DNA of 64,000 nucleotides, from positions 2,841,199 to 2,905,198 of the forward strand of contig NZ_CP095397.1 of assembly GCF_023008545.1 (NCBI RefSeq). The letters run 5' to 3'. Source of the DNA: Natribaculum luteum. GTDB lineage: Archaea; Halobacteriota; Halobacteria; Halobacteriales; Natrialbaceae. Both the position numbers and the translations under genes were made by a program. The notes below the pieces were generated by a model. It had not been told where the DNA came from. It was given only the letters and a program-made list of their open reading frames with translations, and did not search any database. This document shows, one piece after another, positions 45,139 to 54,242 of the stretch (position 1 is the stretch's first letter; every line of letters starts with the position of its first letter).

Positions 45139-46278
45139 TTACCGACGCCGGGCCAGCAGTCCCAGGGTCGCGAGCACCGCGGCGGCGGCGACCGGGACGC
45201 CGAAGCCGGGGAGCGCATCGTTCTCGTCGCTTTCTGTCCCCTCCTCGTCGCTCCCGTTTTCGCTTTCGTTCTCCTCACCACCTTCGTCAGCTCCGTCGGT
45301 GGTCGAATCGGTATCCTCGTACTCGGAATCGAGTTCCGCGAGGTCGTCGCTGATCGACTCGTACGCCTCCGGGTGAGCCGTCTCGAGGAGCTGTTCGGCC
45401 GCGAAGACGACGTTCGGGCCGGGCTGACTGAAGTCGTTGTTGTCCACGGCGGCGAAGTTCTCCTCCTGGTAGGCCGTCGTCTCGTGGACGGCCTCCGATA
45501 CCTGCGGCTCGTCGAAGCTGTCGCCGTAGACGATCCACTCGGGATCTTCTTCGACGACGACTTCCTCGCTGATGATACCCCACCCGTCGATTTCGGCGGT
45601 CGCGGCGACGTTCTCGAGGCCAGCAGTCAGCATGATCTCGTGTTGGAAGGTGCCGGTTCCGGCCGTGTAGCCACCACCCATCGGGTAATACGCGAGCGAA
45701 CGATCGTCGTCGTCGACTGCGGACTCGAGCAGGTCGAGTCGCTGATCCATCCAGTCGACGGTCTCCTGGGCACCGGCACATTCGCCGGTCAGCTGGCCGG
45801 TGACGGCCACATTGTCGCGGATGTCGTCGATCGATTCGGCTTCGGGGAAGTAGTAGACCGTCAGACCGAGCTCGCGGAGTTGGTCGACGGTATCGGTGTC
45901 GATGATGTTCGCCGCGAGAACGACGTCGGGCTCGAGTTCGACGACGGCCTCTGTGTCGATTTCGAAGCCGTCAGCGGCCGTGACGTCGGTCCGCTCGCCG
46001 GTCTGGAGGTCTTCGGTCGGGGCGGTTAGCGGCATCCCGACGACGGCGTCGCCGGCACCGATTTCGAAGGCCGTCTGGGCGTCGCTCGCTCCCAGTGTGA
46101 CGATCCGTTCGGGTGGTTCCTCGAGCGTTATCTCCTCGCCGGTCGCGTCGGTCAGGGTCAGTGGGTACTCGCAGTCGCTTTCTGCTTGCGCGGCGGCCGC
46201 GTTATCGGCGGCAGCCAGCGGTGTGACGGCCCCGGTCGCAACCAGCGTAGCGAGCAAAACGATCAGTAACTTTCGCAT
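45139..46278 (-). CDS. btuF: BtuF-type cobalamin/metal-chelate binding protein with PGF-CTERM
   Basis: A 379-residue substrate-binding protein of the helical-backbone class III (Fe/B12) type. The Sec signal is [20 protein letters not shown] to about residue 24. The core shows [29 protein letters not shown] and [21 protein letters not shown] Glu/Ser/Asp-rich linker precedes [20 protein letters not shown] and ARRR, the PGF-CTERM signal cut by archaeosortase and replaced by lipid. It is divergent from btuCD with a shared palindromic AT box. Cobamide is the probable ligand. Confidence 0.88.
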   Translation of the reverse strand: MRKLLIVLLATLVATGAVTPLAAADNAAAAQAESDCEYPLTLTDATGEEITLEEPPERIVTLGASDAQTAFEIGAGDAVVGMPLTAPTEDLQTGERTDVTAADGFEIDTEAVVELEPDVVLAANIIDTDTVDQLRELGLTVYYFPEAESIDDIRDNVAVTGQLTGECAGAQETVDWMDQRLDLLESAVDDDDRSLAYYPMGGGYTAGTGTFQHEIMLTAGLENVAATAEIDGWGIISEEVVVEEDPEWIVYGDSFDEPQVSEAVHETTAYQEENFAAVDNNDFSQPGPNVVFAAEQLLETAHPEAYESISDDLAELDSEYEDTDSTTDGADEGGEENESENGSDEEGTESDENDALPGFGVPVAAAAVLATLGLLARRR

Positions 46279-46304
46279 CGAATACTCGGTCCGTGACACT
46301 CCAA

Positions 46305-46314
46305 CAAATATTTG
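46305..46314. promoter_or_regulatory. symmetric AT palindrome shared by btuF and btuC
   Basis: CAAATATTTG is a perfect palindrome in the 62-nt gap between the divergent start codons. Its centre is about 31 nt from the ATG of btuF (46278) and of btuC (46341). One TATA-like box at leaderless spacing could drive both genes. A cobalamin riboswitch is not possible in this gap. Confidence 0.6.
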
Positions 46315-46340
46315 ACTAAAGCAAGCGAGGTTGTCAATCG

Positions 46341-47438
46341 ATGGAGCGACCAGCTCGGATCGTCGCGTGGTCGGGGGCACTAATCGCCCTCCTCGTCGGC
46401 GTCGTCGTCGGCAGCGCAGCGATCGGTTCGGTGCGGATCGATCCGGTCACCGTCGCGATGGCGGCACTCAACGCCGTCGTCGTTCCGGCGGGCGTCTCGG
46501 TCGGTCCGACGACGATTCCCGTCTTTGGGTGGAACGTGTCGGTCCCGACGCTCGAGTACGCGTCGGTGTTCGCCTTCGACGTCCCCAAGACACACCAGAT
46601 CATCGTCGGTGACGTCCGGCTGCCCCGGATCGCCCTCGCGGCGACGGTCGGGTTCGCGCTCGCCGCCGCCGGGACCGTGATGCAGGGCTTTTTCCGCAAT
46701 CCGCTCGCCGACCCGTCGATCATCGGCGTCTCGACTGGGGCGGCAGCCGGAGCGGTCGCTGCGATCGCGTTTCCGGCGATCGCCCCCTTCGAGAGTCTTC
46801 ACCTGTCGGCGTTCGCGGGGGCGGTCGCGACCGCGTTTCTGGTCTACGCCATCGCCACTGAAGGCGGTCGAACGCCGGTCGCGACCCTCTTGCTGGCCGG
46901 CGTCGCGATCCAGGCGTTTCTCGGCGCGATGATCTCCTACATGCTCGTCCACAGCGGCGATAGCCTCCGGCAGGCGGTCGTCTGGATGATGGGGCATCTC
47001 AACAACAGCACGTGGAGCGACGTCGGCTTCGCTCTCCCCGTGACGATCCTCGGCGTCGCCGTCCTCGGCGCGTTCACCCGCGAGATGAACGTCCTCCTGC
47101 TCGGTGAGGAGGACGCCTACCACCTCGGCGTCGACGTCGAACGGACGAAACTACTCTTGCTCGTGATCGCGAGTCTCGTCACCGCCGCCGGCGTCGCCGT
47201 CGCGGGCGTCATCGGCTTCGTCGGCCTCGTCGTCCCTCACGTGATGCGCCTGATCGTCGGCCCAGATCACCGTATCTTGCTGCCTACGAGCGCCCTCGCG
47301 GGGGCGTCGTTTCTCGTCGCGACCGACACCCTCGCCCGGGCGGGTCCCGCCGAGGTTCCCGTCGGCATCGTCACCGCCGCGTTCGGCGCGCCCTTCTTCC
47401 TGTACTTGCTCAAACAGCGGGAGGTGCACGCGCTGTGA
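46341..47438 (+). CDS. btuC: BtuC-type ABC permease
   Basis: A 365-residue FecCD-type permease with about ten hydrophobic segments. Features: [20 protein letters not shown] with the following [20 protein letters not shown] (the family hallmark), [20 protein letters not shown] and the final loop [20 protein letters not shown]. This group transports cobalamin, haem or siderophores. The gene overlaps btuD by 4 nt (GTGA), and pairs with the divergent BtuF gene. Cobalamin (cobinamide) is favoured by the haloarchaeal btuCDF precedent. Confidence 0.9.
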   Translation: MERPARIVAWSGALIALLVGVVVGSAAIGSVRIDPVTVAMAALNAVVVPAGVSVGPTTIPVFGWNVSVPTLEYASVFAFDVPKTHQIIVGDVRLPRIALAATVGFALAAAGTVMQGFFRNPLADPSIIGVSTGAAAGAVAAIAFPAIAPFESLHLSAFAGAVATAFLVYAIATEGGRTPVATLLLAGVAIQAFLGAMISYMLVHSGDSLRQAVVWMMGHLNNSTWSDVGFALPVTILGVAVLGAFTREMNVLLLGEEDAYHLGVDVERTKLLLLVIASLVTAAGVAVAGVIGFVGLVVPHVMRLIVGPDHRILLPTSALAGASFLVATDTLARAGPAEVPVGIVTAAFGAPFFLYLLKQREVHAL

Positions 47439-48730
47439 TCGACGTCGACTCGCTCTCCGTGACGTACGGCGACGTGCCCGTCCTGGAGGACGCGACGTTT
47501 ACCGTCGAATCCGGCGAGTTCGTCGGCCTCGTCGGCCCGAACGGGGCCGGAAAGACTACGCTCTTGCGTGCGATCAGTGGCGTCCGCTCCCCGGATCGAG
47601 GAACCGTCCAGATCGACGGGGTCCCCATCCACGACCTCTCCTCGCGGGAGTCGAGCCGACTCGTCTCGGTCGTCCCGCAGGACACCCACCTCTCGTTTTC
47701 CTTCGACGTCCGGGACGTCGTCGAGATGGGACGAACGCCACACCGCTCGCGGTTCGCGCCGCCAACGCCGGACGATCGCGCCCTCGTCGACGACGCACTC
47801 GAGCGGACCCGCACCGCCCAGTTCGCCGACCGGCCGATCGACGAGATCAGCGGCGGCGAGCGCCAGCGCGTCCTGCTCGCGCGGGCGATCGCCCAGGACA
47901 CGCCCGTCGTCTTGCTCGACGAACCGACGGCGAGTCTCGACGTCAACCACCAGATCGAGACGCTCGAGCTCGTCTGCGACCTCGTCGCCGACGGCAAAAC
48001 GGCGGTGGCGGCGATCCACGACCTCGACCTCGCCGCACGGTTTTGCGACCGGCTGATCGTCCTCGCGGACGGCACCGTCCTCGAGCGCGGCACGGCCGAC
48101 GAGGTGCTGACCGCCGACGCCATCGCGCGGGCGTTCGACGCGACCGCAGCCGTGACGACGAACCCGGTGACGGGAACGCAGACCGTCACCGCACTCTCGA
48201 GCGACCACGACCCCGGCGACGGCGACGGCGACGACCTCGAGACGCCCGACCGCGTCCACGTCCTCGGCACGGGACCGACAGCGGCCGGCGTCGTCGCCCG
48301 ACTGGCGGCCGCCGGCGTCGACGTCTCCGTCGGCCCCGTCTCGAGCGGTGACGCCGCGGCGACGACGGCACGGCGACTCGCGGCCGACGTGCTCACCGTC
48401 GAACCGTTCGCGTCGCTGTCCCAGGAGACGCTCGCCACCCTCGAGGACCACCTCTCGGACGCCGAGGCGACGGTGCTCGCGGACCTCGAGGTCGGGACGG
48501 GGAACCAGCTCGTCCTCGAGTCGCTCGCCGACGCGTCGGGACTGGTCGTCGTCGAAACGCGCCCGTTCGACGAGCGGAATTACGCGGGGTCGCGCGCAAA
48601 ACAGCTGTACGACGACCTCCGGCGGCGGGGGCGCGAAGCGACGCCGGAGGAGATACTCGAGGCAGTCGCCCGGATAGACCCGACAGGGGACGAGCGACCT
48701 CGCCAGCCCCTCGAGTCGGACGACGACTGA
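47435..48730 (+). CDS. btuD: BtuD-type ABC ATPase with C-terminal extension
   Basis: A 431-residue ATPase: Walker A GPNGAGKT (34-41), [12 protein letters not shown], signature [17 protein letters not shown] and Walker [11 protein letters not shown]. It starts with GTG, overlapping the btuC stop by 4 nt. About 175 residues follow the normal ATPase (from near 255), with a Rossmann-like start [20 protein letters not shown] and a helical end [20 protein letters not shown]. Extensions of this sort occur in halobacterial BtuD; their role is unknown. Confidence 0.9.
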   Translation: MIDVDSLSVTYGDVPVLEDATFTVESGEFVGLVGPNGAGKTTLLRAISGVRSPDRGTVQIDGVPIHDLSSRESSRLVSVVPQDTHLSFSFDVRDVVEMGRTPHRSRFAPPTPDDRALVDDALERTRTAQFADRPIDEISGGERQRVLLARAIAQDTPVVLLDEPTASLDVNHQIETLELVCDLVADGKTAVAAIHDLDLAARFCDRLIVLADGTVLERGTADEVLTADAIARAFDATAAVTTNPVTGTQTVTALSSDHDPGDGDGDDLETPDRVHVLGTGPTAAGVVARLAAAGVDVSVGPVSSGDAAATTARRLAADVLTVEPFASLSQETLATLEDHLSDAEATVLADLEVGTGNQLVLESLADASGLVVVETRPFDERNYAGSRAKQLYDDLRRRGREATPEEILEAVARIDPTGDERPRQPLESDDD

Positions 48731-48773
48731 TACAGAAGCCGAAAAAGCGGTCGGCGAGCGCCCGGCCGATCGA

Positions 48774-50159
48774 TCAGCGAGACGTGTCGTACGTCGCGAT
48801 CACCGTTTCGGTGCCGTCGCGCTCGGCGATCACCTGCATCGTGTCGCCAGGCTCGTAGTCGCCGTCGGCCGCCGAGAGCGTGACCGTCGAGCCGGCTGTT
48901 GCCTCGAGGTCGTCGATCTCCGTGACGCCACCGGCACCGAACACCACGATCCGGACGTCGTCGGCGTTCGCGACCGACGTCACCGTCACGGAGACTTCCT
49001 CGGCCGTCGTCGCCTCGTCGATAGTGACGCCGACCTGTGGAGTCGCACTCGCGCTCTGGCCGAGGTCGAGGACGAACGCCCCGACCACTGCCGGGACCGG
49101 AAACGCGCCGACGAGTAACAGCGACGACGGGTCAACGGCGGCGTCGTCACCTGCGATCTCCTCCGGATCGAACGCCAGCGAGATCTGGACCTGTCGGCCG
49201 TCGCCGTTCACCGAGAGTTCCTCGAAGTCGTCCTCGTCGACGTCGGGGGCGTCCATCAGCATCGTGTCGATCAGCGACTCGACGGCGTCGGCGTCGGCGG
49301 CGTCCTCGCTCTCGTACCGGAGCACGACGTCGGCCGTGACCCGGTCGTCGTCCGTGACGTCGGTCGCGGAGCCGACGGCGGCGAGTTCGCCGATCATCTG
49401 GCCCTCGATCCGACCACTTCCCCCGTCGAGGCCGAGCGCCGTCGGATCGAGTTCGACGCCGGACATCGAGAGACCGTCGGGTTCGAGGGCGTCGACGATC
49501 GCCGCAGCGTCGTCGCTCGCGTCGTAGTAACTCGAGTCGGCCGAGGCGTGTTCGTCGATCAGCGTCGTGACCGCCGCGGCGGGGTCGGCGTCGGCCCCCT
49601 GGATCGCGCCGAAGAGGACGGCGTCGTCGCGCAGCGCCATCCCGCCGCGCATTCCGTCTTCCTCGAAGGCGTACACTTCGTAGCCCTCGTAGGTCTCTCG
49701 TTCGACGTCGTCTTCGGAGAAGTCCTCCTTGCTCTCGAGTTCGTCGACGAGGGCCTCGACGTCGAACGTGCCGGTGAGTGCGATACCACCGCCGAACGCA
49801 CCGGCGTCCATCTCCGCCGTCCCGAACGCGATGGCGGTGGCCCGGTCGTACTCCTCGAGGCCGTCGAGGTCCTCGAGTTGCTCGACCTCCTCGTCGAACT
49901 GGCCGTACTCGCCGTCGAGTTCCTCCTCGAAGAGGGTTTTCGCTCGCGCGACGTCGACGCTGGTGAACATCGTGACGTCGGGGTCGAAGAACTCCGCCGG
50001 GTCGTACAGCCAGGCGGTGTAGTCTTTCTCGACCTGGCCGTCGCCCTTCTCGTCAGTCTCGCCGGGTGTTCCGTCGTCCAGACAGCCAGCGAGTCCACCG
50101 AGTGCGGCGAGGCTCGCGCCGAGTGCACCTCGTCGGAGGAACTGTCGTCTCGATTCCAT
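48774..50159 (-). CDS. Tat lipoprotein with pilin-like C-terminal domain
   Basis: A 461-residue protein. The N-terminus has a twin-arginine signal (MESRRQFLRRGALG) and lipobox LAGC, then an acidic linker and two alpha/beta stretches rich in Asp/Ala. Near residue 343 the sequence turns hydrophobic: LLLVGAFPVPAVVGAFVLDL, then GQSASATPQVGVTIDE. This resembles the helix and early beta strands of haloarchaeal type IV pilins, and about 95 residues of Ig-like beta sequence follow to the end. If the reading is right, one chain is anchored by lipid outside and again by a helix near the C-terminus. ATG 50159 is preferred. Confidence 0.75.
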   Translation of the reverse strand: MESRRQFLRRGALGASLAALGGLAGCLDDGTPGETDEKGDGQVEKDYTAWLYDPAEFFDPDVTMFTSVDVARAKTLFEEELDGEYGQFDEEVEQLEDLDGLEEYDRATAIAFGTAEMDAGAFGGGIALTGTFDVEALVDELESKEDFSEDDVERETYEGYEVYAFEEDGMRGGMALRDDAVLFGAIQGADADPAAAVTTLIDEHASADSSYYDASDDAAAIVDALEPDGLSMSGVELDPTALGLDGGSGRIEGQMIGELAAVGSATDVTDDDRVTADVVLRYESEDAADADAVESLIDTMLMDAPDVDEDDFEELSVNGDGRQVQISLAFDPEEIAGDDAAVDPSSLLLVGAFPVPAVVGAFVLDLGQSASATPQVGVTIDEATTAEEVSVTVTSVANADDVRIVVFGAGGVTEIDDLEATAGSTVTLSAADGDYEPGDTMQVIAERDGTETVIATYDTSR

Positions 50160-50250
50160 ACCGTCGAGTCGAACAGTTAGTAAAAATGAATTCCGATTCG
50201 AAATCATGAGAGTCGGGTTCAGACGGACGGGCGACATCGACGACGCGCCC

Positions 50251-50310
50251 ACACCCTCCCCAGCCGGTTCGCTCGCTCGCTTCGCTCACTCGCTCACCCC
50301 TCGCACGACG
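50251..50310. repeat. pyrimidine-rich element with CGCTCGCTTCGCTCACTCG
   Basis: The 60 nt run acaccctccccagccggttc, then gctcgctcgcttcgctcact and cgctcacccc. From memory this phrase occurs in many haloarchaeal genomes between genes; it could not be checked here. It lies between the lipoprotein and HxlR genes, both on the minus strand, within the 220-nt gap. A repeat or termination role is possible. Confidence 0.4.
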
Positions 50311-50379
50311 TCGAGCCGCGGCTCACACGTCGTTCGCCGCGACTCGGCGCGCACCAGCGCGGTCAGCACGTCGGAGCCG

Positions 50380-50742
50380 CTAGTCGTCTCCGGCGAACTC
50401 GTCCGTCTCGAGCCACTCGTCGGCCCAGCAGGCAATCTCGTCGAAGACCGGGGCGAGCGACTCGCCTTTCTCGGTGAGGCTGTAGTAGGTCGCGACGGGG
50501 GCGTCTTCCTCGAGTCGGCGGTCGACGAAGCCCGTCTCGCCGAGGTCGTCGAGGACTCGCGAGAGGGTCCGGGCGTTCGCGCCGGTCGATCGCTTGAGTT
50601 CGTTGAATCGGCGTTCGCCGTCGCCGAGTTCGTGGAGGACGATCAGTCGCCACTGCGAGCCGATCTGTTCGATCGATTCGACGACCGGGCAGGCGTCGAT
50701 GGGGGTCTCGTCGGGGCGGCTTTCGGATGGTTCCAGTGACAT
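50380..50742 (-). CDS. HxlR-family winged-helix regulator
   Basis: A 120-residue HxlR/ArsR-like repressor. The conserved Cys near residue 18 (IDACPVVES) opens the family's first helix. The wHTH follows: WRLIVLHELGDGERRFNEL, ANARTLSRVLDDLGETGFVD. The last helices pair for dimerisation. HxlR proteins sense oxidised or electrophilic compounds through the Cys. The palindrome CGTTCGCGAACG and the box CTATACGC lie just upstream, so it may control itself. Confidence 0.87.
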   Translation of the reverse strand: MSLEPSESRPDETPIDACPVVESIEQIGSQWRLIVLHELGDGERRFNELKRSTGANARTLSRVLDDLGETGFVDRRLEEDAPVATYYSLTEKGESLAPVFDEIACWADEWLETDEFAGDD

Positions 50743-50764
50743 CGATGGTACCTGCTCCGCTCTA

Positions 50765-50776
50765 CGTTCGCGAACG
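50765..50776. promoter_or_regulatory. perfect palindrome before the HxlR gene
   Basis: CGTTCGCGAACG lies 23-34 nt before the hxlR start (50742, minus strand), next to the TATA-like CTATACGC (about 50777-50784 on the minus strand). The location between box and start is where a repressor would block transcription. Confidence 0.45.
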
Positions 50777-50875
50777 CGTATAGGTGGTTCGGTATCGCAC
50801 CTGGTAACACGGCGTTAGTACGGACTGCTGACACGGTCGGGGGGCGTGAGCCACGCGTCGATCGCCCCGGCCGGT

Positions 50876-51313
50876 CTAGGCGGGTGATTCGATCGAGCCG
50901 GCCGACTCGAGGAGGTTCTCGAGTCGCTCGAGTGCGCGAGTACAGACGAGCGCGTAGCCCGCGGCGACCGTCGGGAGTTCGAAGACGATGCGACAGCGCG
51001 TGTCGCTCAGCGCGTCGACCCGGTGGCCGGTCGCGGGGATTCTGGCGACGCGCCACGTCCAGCGTCTCCGATCGTCCGAACAACTCGAGATTTCGAACGG
51101 AAGCCACAGCCCGCCGACGGTTCGAACGCGTCCGGTCGTGCCGGGACGAATTCGTCGGTCGGTGGACGCGACACCCGTGATCGACGGGCCCCACACCGGC
51201 CACTCGTGGGTGTCGACGAGCAGTTCCCAGGCGTCGTCCGGCGGCGCGTCGACGACGTGTGAGACCTCGAGTTGCGACCCGTGAGACGCGGGTGCAGTCT
51301 GGATGCGCGTCAT
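50876..51313 (-). CDS. SRPBCC/polyketide cyclase-like protein
   Basis: A 145-residue START/Bet v1-fold protein: LEVSHVVDAPPDDAWELLVD near the start and the WPVWGPSI-type tryptophan stretch, then a long C-terminal helix (ALVCTRALERLENLLESAG). The fold binds hydrophobic ligands. Start ATG 51313 (MTRIQTAPASHG). It is divergent from the penicillin acylase-like gene across 172 nt. Confidence 0.8.
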   Translation of the reverse strand: MTRIQTAPASHGSQLEVSHVVDAPPDDAWELLVDTHEWPVWGPSITGVASTDRRIRPGTTGRVRTVGGLWLPFEISSCSDDRRRWTWRVARIPATGHRVDALSDTRCRIVFELPTVAAGYALVCTRALERLENLLESAGSIESPA

Positions 51314-51485
51314 CCCCGGAACGTCCGACGGGCATACACGTAATCCTGTGGTCGCCCGGTCCGGCGGGAGAGACCGCCACGCCGGTCCCCGCGACCGCAG
51401 TGGCACGATCCTGCCCGCGTCGAAGCCGTCACGCTCGTCGGCGGTGGCCGATACACATTACTGTTCGGTGGACTTCGTTCCTTCC

Positions 51486-53867
51486 ATGACAGACGACACC
51501 ACGAGGCGTGCCGTTCTCGCTGGCGCACTCGCGGCGGGCGTCGGCGGGCTCTCGTTGTCGTCGGCTCGCGACCTCCTCGAGTCGTTCGCACCGCTCTCGG
51601 GGACCGCCTGGGACGCTGCCGACCGGGAGCTCTCGGAGACCGTCGAGAGCCCCTACGGCGCGGCGACGATTCGGATCGACGGCGACGGCGTCCCGCACGT
51701 CGGGGCCGACGACGAGGCGGCAGCCTACTTCGCCGTCGGCTACGTGCAGGCGTTCGATCGGCTGTTCCAGCTCGACCTCCAGCGACGCGTCATGCGCGGG
51801 GAGCTATCAGCGGTCGTCGGCTCCGCGACCCTGCAAAGCGACGAGTTCCACGTCGCGATGGACTTTGCGAGCGCGGCCGAAGCGACGTGGGACGTCGCAA
51901 GCGAGACGTCGGTCGGTCCGCTCGTCGAGGCCTACGCCGACGGCGTCGACGCGGCGATCGAGCGGGAGCAACTGCCACTCGAGTTCGAACTGCTCGGGTA
52001 CGAGCCCGAGCCGTGGACGCCGGTCGACACGATGCTGATGGAAAAGCAGATCTCGTGGACCCTGACGGGGAACTTCGGCGAACTGCGACGGGCGCTCGTG
52101 GCCGACCGACTCGGCGACGACACCGTCGGAGAGCTGTATCCCGACCGGATGGACCACGACGTGCCGATCCTCAGAGACGCTGGTGCGGGCGACGGCCCGC
52201 CCGACCGCGACGGATCGAGGCGAACTGCCGTCGATCCCGCGTTGACCGGGTGGCTCTCGCAGTTCGAGTCCCCGCCCGGGATCGGCTCGAACAGCTGGGT
52301 CGTCGCCGGCGAGTACACCTCGAGCGGGACGCCGATCGTCGCGAACGATCCCCACCTCTCGCTGTCGACGCCGCCGGTGTGGTACGAACAGCACGTCGAG
52401 ACCGCCGAGACGGCGGTCCGCGGCGTCACGTTCCCCGGCGTGCCGTTCGTGATCATCGGTGCGAACGAACGGGGCGCGTGGGGCTTTACCAACGTGGGCG
52501 CGGACGTCCTCGACTGCTACACCTACGAGATCGACGCCGACGGCGAGCGCTACCGGTACCGCGGCGAGTGGCGCGAGTTCGAGACCGAGACGTGCGAAAT
52601 CGTCGTCGCGGGCGGCGAGAACCGGACGACGACGGTCAGAAAGTCCGTCCACGGGCCGGTGATCGAACGCGAGGGGCAGACGATAGGCGTCGCCTGGACC
52701 GGGCTGACGGCGACGCGGACCACCGAAGCGATTCACGAGTATGGCCGCAGCGACGGCCTCGAGGACGTCCTCGAGGCGACCCGGCAGTTCGACCTGCCGA
52801 CCCAGAACCTCGTCTACGCGGACGCCGACGGCCGGACGCTGTACTACGCGACCGGCAAGCTTCCGATCAGGACGGTCGACGGCGATCCCGTCTCGGGCGA
52901 CCGGCTCTTCGACGGCTCCGCGGGTGAGGGCGAGTGGGACGGCTTCACCCCCTACGGCGAGTCGTCGTGGGAGGGATTCGTCCCCTTCGAGGAGAAGCCA
53001 CACGCGATCGACCCCGACTACGTCGCGACGGCGAACCAGCGCGTGGTGGACGATCCCGACCACTACGTCGGCGTCGACTACGCGCCGCCGTACCGCGGCA
53101 CTCGCATCTACGACGTCCTCGACGAGCGCGCTCGGTCGGGCGAGCCTATGGACCCCGATTTTCACCGCGACCTCCAGCGAGACGTCCGGGACGAACGCGC
53201 AGTTCGACTGGTTCCGGAACTGCTCGAGGCCGTCGCGGCCGACCCGGAGACGAGCGAGGACCTCGCGGACGCGGTCGACGCGCTCGAGGCGTGGGACTAC
53301 CGGATGGACCGCGCGTCGAGGGGAGCGCTCGTCTTCGCCCGGTGGATGGCGCACTTTCGACGGGCGATCCTCGAGCCGACGTTCGAGGAGGCGGACCTCG
53401 ACGAATCGTACTACCCGAACGACTGGGTGCTGGCGACGCTGCCCGCGGACAGCCGATTTTTCGCCGACTGCTCGCGCGAGGAGACGATGGTCGCCGCCTT
53501 GCGGGAGGCGACGGCCGAAATCGACGACGAGGACTGGGAACGGTACGGCGACTGGAACACGACGGGCGCGATCGCACACCCATTGGGCGGCGAAGCGCCG
53601 TTTCTGGACTACGACGAGGTGCCAGCGGACGGCTCGAGTGCCACCGTCGACAACTATCGCGTCGCCGACGCCGTCGGCAGTAGCTGGCGGATGGTCGTCC
53701 AGCCGGGCGAGGACGCGTCGGCGATCCTCCCCGGCGGTAACTCGGGCGACTACTTCTCTCCGCACTACGACGACCAGTTTCGTCGCTGGGTCGACGGCGA
53801 GTACAGGTCGATGGATCGGACGCTCGAGGGCGACGTCGCCGTTCGGTTCGCGGAGGGATCCCGGTGA
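51486..53867 (+). CDS. penicillin acylase-family Ntn hydrolase
   Basis: A 793-residue enzyme. The N-terminus holds a Tat-like signal (TTRRAVLAGALAAGVGGLSL). The alpha part runs to about residue 260. The autocatalytic cleavage site and nucleophile are in GIGSNSWVVAG, with S268 as the new N-terminal residue of the beta chain. The family motif IVANDPHLSL follows, and an Asn (ANQRVVDDPDHYVGVDYAPP) near residue 520 fits the oxyanion-type region. Members split amide side chains from penicillins, N-acyl-homoserine lactones and lipid amides. ATG 51486 was chosen for the signal. Confidence 0.88.
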   Translation: MTDDTTRRAVLAGALAAGVGGLSLSSARDLLESFAPLSGTAWDAADRELSETVESPYGAATIRIDGDGVPHVGADDEAAAYFAVGYVQAFDRLFQLDLQRRVMRGELSAVVGSATLQSDEFHVAMDFASAAEATWDVASETSVGPLVEAYADGVDAAIEREQLPLEFELLGYEPEPWTPVDTMLMEKQISWTLTGNFGELRRALVADRLGDDTVGELYPDRMDHDVPILRDAGAGDGPPDRDGSRRTAVDPALTGWLSQFESPPGIGSNSWVVAGEYTSSGTPIVANDPHLSLSTPPVWYEQHVETAETAVRGVTFPGVPFVIIGANERGAWGFTNVGADVLDCYTYEIDADGERYRYRGEWREFETETCEIVVAGGENRTTTVRKSVHGPVIEREGQTIGVAWTGLTATRTTEAIHEYGRSDGLEDVLEATRQFDLPTQNLVYADADGRTLYYATGKLPIRTVDGDPVSGDRLFDGSAGEGEWDGFTPYGESSWEGFVPFEEKPHAIDPDYVATANQRVVDDPDHYVGVDYAPPYRGTRIYDVLDERARSGEPMDPDFHRDLQRDVRDERAVRLVPELLEAVAADPETSEDLADAVDALEAWDYRMDRASRGALVFARWMAHFRRAILEPTFEEADLDESYYPNDWVLATLPADSRFFADCSREETMVAALREATAEIDDEDWERYGDWNTTGAIAHPLGGEAPFLDYDEVPADGSSATVDNYRVADAVGSSWRMVVQPGEDASAILPGGNSGDYFSPHYDDQFRRWVDGEYRSMDRTLEGDVAVRFAEGSR

Positions 53868-54235
53868 CCGAACGCCACACCGACGCCGGCGTCGAGACGG
53901 AACGAGGTCCGGACGACGCACTCGAGCGCGTTCGAACGGTGCCTCGCGCGCACGCGGCCGCAGTCGTCACTGCGGTGGGTCTCGGGCTCGTCGCCACCTG
54001 GATCCACTGGCTCGGTCTGGTCGTCGGCGGCACACTCGTCGGCCTGCTCTCGCCAACGCTCCCACGAGCGATCGGCGGGGCACTCGCGTTCGGTCTGCTA
54101 GTGCTGGTCGCGTTCGCTCTCTCGCTCGGGAGTTCGACGGGGGCCGTCCTCGAGATGACGCCGGCCGTCTACGTGACCGTCGCCGCGGCGCTCGGGTTGC
54201 CGGTGGTCGGCGCGCTGAGCAGGGCGATCGTCTGA
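53864..54235 (+). CDS. small membrane protein coupled to the acylase
   Basis: A 123-residue protein starting with GTG inside the last codons of the acylase gene (GTGA overlap). A polar head of about 30 residues precedes three or four membrane segments (AAAVVTAVGLGLVATWIHWL, LGLVVGGTLVGLL, ALAFGLLVLVAFALSL, YVTVAAALGLPVVGAL). I do not recognise the family. Overlap with the acylase suggests a joint role, perhaps anchoring. Confidence 0.72.
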   Translation: MTERHTDAGVETERGPDDALERVRTVPRAHAAAVVTAVGLGLVATWIHWLGLVVGGTLVGLLSPTLPRAIGGALAFGLLVLVAFALSLGSSTGAVLEMTPAVYVTVAAALGLPVVGALSRAIV

Positions 54236-54242
54236 GTCGCGC

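Noticed and set aside
46279-46340. Cobalamin riboswitch for the btu genes
   Set aside because: The divergent gap is only 62 nt, too short for the aptamer, and lacks the B12-box pattern.
51807-53921. 704-codon open frame antisense to the acylase gene
   Set aside because: Same effect: Arg/Val/Asp-rich antisense reading of a real gene, with no family features.
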